Shown here: positions 60,425 through 64,000 of the stretch, piece by piece | How positions within the stretch are numbered: the first letter of the stretch is position 1 | Layout of the letters: every line of letters starts with the position of its first letter | Origin: Lumnitzera littorea | Taxonomy: Eukaryota; Streptophyta; Magnoliopsida; Myrtales; Combretaceae | Length of the DNA: 64,000 nucleotides | Reading direction: 5' to 3' | Assembly (NCBI GenBank): GCA_024138015.1 | Contig: JAMXBB010000008.1 | Span: forward strand, 8,295,792 to 8,359,791 | Program-made: the position numbers and the translations under genes | The notes under the pieces: model-generated | Told to the model about the DNA's origin: nothing | Seen by the model: only the letters and a program-made list of their open reading frames with translations | Databases searched by the model: none

Positions 60425-60531
60425 GTAAGTATATACCACTTGCTTTGTACATATGCATGGTATGTAGTAGTATCCCTTTTTTTTGTTTTTATATATTTTC
60501 AACTATTATATGTAAATATAATAAGCTATAA

Positions 60532-61930
60532 AACATTGGAAACTTATTTTCATTTTATTATTTATATTTAATTTGTTTCTTTCTGTATGTAACATTCACA
60601 TACCCTATCTTTATCTTTGTAATTCTTATGTTTTTCATAATTCTCATTTATATTTTTGGAAATTATCCATCATAATGCGTATGCCCTCTAACTCTAAGGT
60701 TTCATAAATTTTGACACATTTGTTATTATCTAAAATTTAAATGAATTTATTTATTTTTACTAGAAACTGACCTTTACATATATTTTAAATGTCTACAATT
60801 TCATAAATATCTTTTTTCTTTTTCGGTAGCATTTCATAAACATCTTTTCTACCACCGTAGTTTACCTTAAAATTAACAAAATCATCCTATTGTTATTAAT
60901 TTTCCTATACTTAGTAATTCACCTAAAAATTGCTATTTTACTTGAACATTGTAACATATCTATATTTTACGTTAAATATGCTGGTGTAGTACTCCAATAC
61001 AAATCGACAAGATTCTAAAATTTTCCTTATTCTTGAAACTTTCTTGAATTTTCACAACCATACATGAAATTTGTAATTTCCTTTATTTCATAGTTTTACT
61101 CATTTCTTTTAATCCAAAAAATTTGTGATTGTTCGTTGCTGGTCTAGTAGCATTATCAAATTCTCATTTATTAATAATTTCATACTAATCAATTTAAGTG
61201 GTGTATTGTATAGCTTTTACTCAAACCTCAAAATTGTGTAACTCCATTGACCAGAAATATGAAACTTTTTAATTGAAAGAAATATCACCTTAAGCTCAAA
61301 TTGTAAATTGTTGGTTCATTTTGCTCATAGGGTTGCCAAAAGCATTTGTTGATGTTTTTCCCTATTATAAACTCAATATTTCAAAAAACTCATCTATTTA
61401 GTATTTTATAAGATAAACATCCATTGAAAAATTTATTCTTTGTTCTGTTAAAAAGTAGGCCTTTTTTTTTACCCCAATAGAAATTGATAATCTCATTAAT
61501 CCACCACTGTGATATGAAGTACAAGGCTCTAAAGAAAAAAGAGAAAAAGAAAAACATTAAATGTCATATTTATTACATGAGAATAGATTGGAATGAAAAC
61601 GCAGCTTTAATTTCATTTATCTTTTCCCTCGTTTAGAGGTGCATGTAGATGTCGGAATTACGATTTCATTAAATCCACAATTCAAGCTTTTAAATTTCGG
61701 TTCATGAAGATGAAAGAACAAAATTTACTTGTGTAACCATAAATCTAATTATGATATCCAATAATTAAATATATTTTTATAAAATACTACTATACGTACA
61801 TTTTATTCTATTCCATTCGTTGACAATTCTAAAGTAAGAATAGAATCTTGATCCCAATGTTAAATCCATTGCATTTCATTCTATCTTATTTGAATTCATT
61901 CCTTTCCATATCATTCTCAGCAAACACGGT
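60532..61930. other. AT-rich DNA, no gene; MITE-like remnant at 61620-61930
   Basis: No coding frame recognised. The right part has ggaattacgatttcatt... and ttcattcctttccatatcat, similar to the GAATGG-type sections in repeat unit U, so an old MITE is likely. Confidence 0.4.
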
Positions 61931-62334
61931 ATAAGTACCAAGCAGCCCACAAGAGCTAATGTTTGCTTGAACCACTATTCCATCAACACATCTCATCCAA
62001 TCCGCCATTATAGGGATGTCCTGTGATTTGAATCCATCATCTTTCACTTTCACTATCTACAAGCCTGGCGAGCATTTTTAGCTACAATCACCGAAGCCCA
62101 TTCTTTCTCCAATGCTATCCCAAACGCCGGGAGAGATAGAGAGAGAAATAGTAGGTTGGTAAGGATTCCAAAATTATATGACTAGGGAGTGACGAGGAGC
62201 CAACCCTAATGAAACCCCAAACAGCAGCAGCAACAGCAATGGATAATGCCAAAATCAAATTAACGAAATAAAAAAAAAAAGAAATTCCAAAGACAATGCG
62301 TTTAGAGAAAGAGACGGAGAGAGTTCCTTATCAA
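61931..62334. other. GC-richer stretch downstream of the TFIIB-like gene, unresolved
   Basis: It lies 3' of the minus-strand TFIIB-like ORF and is less AT-rich than the MITE-like DNA beyond. A minus-strand frame reads MADWMRCVDGIVVQANISSC, then GLLGTY (about 61940-62010). It does not resemble the TFIIB cyclin folds. It may be a 3' UTR or an exon of another gene. Confidence 0.3.
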
Positions 62335-62835
62335 TCAGTTATCAGAGATTGTAAGTTTCGACTTAAAATCCTGAGTCAAGTTGCGATCAGGATTTTTAAT
62401 CACCTTTGATAATCCGCCGCGCGCTTGCAAAGGATTCAATGGTCCACCGACACGAACGTGATCATTACCGGAGAGTGTAATTATAGACTTAAAATCTTGA
62501 ATCAAGTTGTTCGTAATCATCGTCGAGAATCCAACGTCTGCTGGTAAAGGATTCAATGTTCTACCGACACGAACGGGATCGCTGGGTTTCCCATTCTTCT
62601 TCGTAATCACTGTCGATAATTCACTGTCCATTAGTAAAGAATTCAACGATCTACCGACACGAACGGCATCGACATCCATGGACTTGATCGCGAAGGTTGT
62701 CCACTCGAAGGTCTCGTCGATGAAGTCATCGATGAAATAAGATTCCAGTAAGAGTCCACATTCAGAGCTAATCGTGTCTCCAGCGGCGCGATCTTCGACC
62801 ACTACGGTCGGTTTCTTGCAGTTTTTGCAAAACAT
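62335..62835 (-). CDS. TFIIB-like protein: zinc ribbon plus three B-reader-like repeats
   Basis: A 166-residue ORF related to general transcription factor IIB. Residues 2-34 form the zinc-ribbon region (FCKNCKKPTVVVEDRAAGDT, then SSECGLLLES). Cys3, Cys6 and Cys26 are present, but the third ligand position (about residue 23) is Ser. Residues 35-50 match the B-reader lead-in (IDETFEWTTFA), with a short duplicated IDDFIDE. The segment with VRVG..(L)NPL....(G)LSTVI then occurs three times, at about 57-78, 88-108 and 127-147. It ends in LTQDFKSKLTISDN where TFIIB normally enters its first cyclin fold. Cyclin folds, needed for TBP and DNA contact, are absent. Could be a neofunctionalised paralogue, a truncated pseudogene, or a first exon. 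The open frame argues for recent or continuing constraint. Confidence 0.75.
   Translation of the reverse strand: MFCKNCKKPTVVVEDRAAGDTISSECGLLLESYFIDDFIDETFEWTTFAIKSMDVDAVRVGRSLNSLLMDSELSTVITKKNGKPSDPVRVGRTLNPLPADVGFSTMITNNLIQDFKSIITLSGNDHVRVGGPLNPLQARGGLSKVIKNPDRNLTQDFKSKLTISDN
62447..62675. repeat. Three ~93-bp tandem repeats inside the TFIIB-like ORF
   Basis: Phrases aggattcaatggtccaccga, aggattcaatgttctaccga and agaattcaacgatctaccga, each followed by cacgaacg, recur at about 62450, 62548 and 62638. They encode the triplicated B-reader segment. Spacing is a multiple of three, so the frame is kept. Confidence 0.85.
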
Positions 62836-64000
62836 GTGAGGGTGATTACTTGCGTTCCCTCAAGGAGATTATACAGTGCTGTGTTGCGCTTGTTCGTGAG
62901 ACTGGATGTGTTTGTGTAGCTTGTCTTTGAAGATATGAGAGGATTTAGCGAAAGATATATGTCTAATTATATTAAGAAATTAAATATTTTTTTCCATTGT
63001 TCTCTTTTATTTTTTTTTTAAAACCAATGCAAATAAAAGTTTATGTAGTGATTGTAATTCTTTGAAAACAAAAAGTATAAATATAATCTAATATTTTTAT
63101 GTATTGTTAAAATATACACGCTAAAAGATTATCTAAGCAACATAAGACACCTAAAGTAAATAGCTCATTATACATGTTTTTGTTTATTTATTTATTTTTT
63201 TGCATGAAATGCTTGTTCTATATGATGAATTAGAAAAAACACACAAAAATCTCTCTCTCTCTCACACATACACATACACATACATTAATATATTTTTATT
63301 ACCAAATTATATACAATATATGCAATTTTCATATAAAGAATGACTTAAGATGGATTATTAAATAATATCTAATTTCAAAAAATTTTCTACAATCGAATTA
63401 AGGGTTTTCAAAATTATATTAAACTAGTTAAAAGTCCAAGTGGGGGACATGCTTGTATTTTTGGGATGTTAATCCCCTTCTCCTCTATTATCTCTTTTAT
63501 TGGCTCATCATTTTAATAGCCTCCCTTGAGGCTCCTTAAATTGGTTTGAATTGTGAAACTATGATACCAAGAAATAGGAGTGGGTATGGATCAAATTGGT
63601 TCGGTTTTATGTAAATCCAAACCAAACCATAATTTACAATTCAATTTTTCTTTTTCCTAAACCAAATCATACGATTCAGATTGGGAAATTTTTCAAACCA
63701 TTAAATAACGGTTTGGTTTTGTTCAGATTACGGATTAAACCAAAATTATCTCTTTTTTTATTCAACCTAAATTATTATTTAGTCATTTACCCATATAAAT
63801 AAATTAAGGTATCACGAACAAATTCAATCACAACTCATTATTTACCCACGTAAATGAATAGAAAGGAAGGGGAGAAAGGCAATATCTTTTGGCTTTTTTG
63901 CAATTATAAATATAATTATAGTATCAATCGAATTATAGTATCTTACAAAGTCCTAGAAAAACAATATGGTACCACCATGCTTAATCACCCAAAAATAAAA
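62836..64000. other. Upstream of the TFIIB-like gene, then AT-rich repeat DNA
   Basis: 62836-62960 is the likely promoter/5' UTR of the minus-strand TFIIB-like ORF. Beyond it are CT/CA microsatellite sequence at 63250-63286 and a ggtttggtttt/aaaccaaacc-rich repeat at 63590-63760. That repeat resembles the aaccgaacc-type DNA at 13830-13990, 31150-31320 and 33650-33960. No gene seen. Confidence 0.45.

Noticed and set aside
1..64000. tRNA, rRNA, riboswitch or bacterial-type operon
   Set aside because: No cloverleaf, rRNA core or Shine-Dalgarno-spaced gene run was recognised by eye. A tRNAscan or covariance search would be decisive.

Overview
The window looks like nuclear DNA of a flowering plant, probably a eudicot. 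It is very AT-rich, has spliced genes with GT..AG introns, and is dominated by plant transposable elements (Copia, Ty3/Gypsy, MULE, LINE, Helitron-like). I could not run a search, so family names come from motifs I read in the translations. No bacterial-type operon, CRISPR array, tRNA or rRNA gene was recognised.

Host genes are few. At the left edge, on the minus strand, lies the 5' part of a poly(A) polymerase gene of the PAPS3 type. Eight exons can be placed by reading frame and splice sites, giving 309 residues up to the window edge. Near the right edge, on the minus strand, lies a TFIIB-related ORF (62335-62835). It has a damaged zinc ribbon, three copies of the B-reader-type segment and no cyclin folds. 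A few other short ORFs may be exons but are weakly supported.

Region by region: 0-3.2 kb PAPS3-like gene; 3.2-9.3 kb AT-rich DNA with a Helitron-like insert; 9.3-12.5 kb a decayed LINE ORF1 (DUF4283-type domain plus zinc knuckle) split by a 1.2-kb solo LTR; 13.8-32 kb a composite transposon block flanked by ~0.88-kb direct repeats. The block holds a truncated MULE N-terminus, LTR-like DNA, a decayed Gypsy pol, a decayed MULE transposase, and a plant mobile domain (PMD, MAIN-like) gene meeting that MULE tail-to-tail at palindromic terminal repeats. From 31 to 35 kb is a diverged tandem duplication. From 37 to 45 kb there is a second MULE plus PMD pair, both on the minus strand, whose transposase is split by a 2.86-kb solo LTR. 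From 46.4 to 51.4 kb lies a structurally complete but decayed Copia element. From 54.2 to 59.8 kb lies a Gypsy-like LTR element with almost no internal region. The TFIIB-like gene follows at 62.3-62.8 kb.

The most interesting theme is the repeated association of a MULE transposase with a PMD gene, with a 3' exon and palindromic termini shared between the two genes. Three nested insertions can be resolved to the base from 5-bp target duplications. In both solo-LTR cases, dropping the LTR and one target copy makes the host reading frame continuous again.
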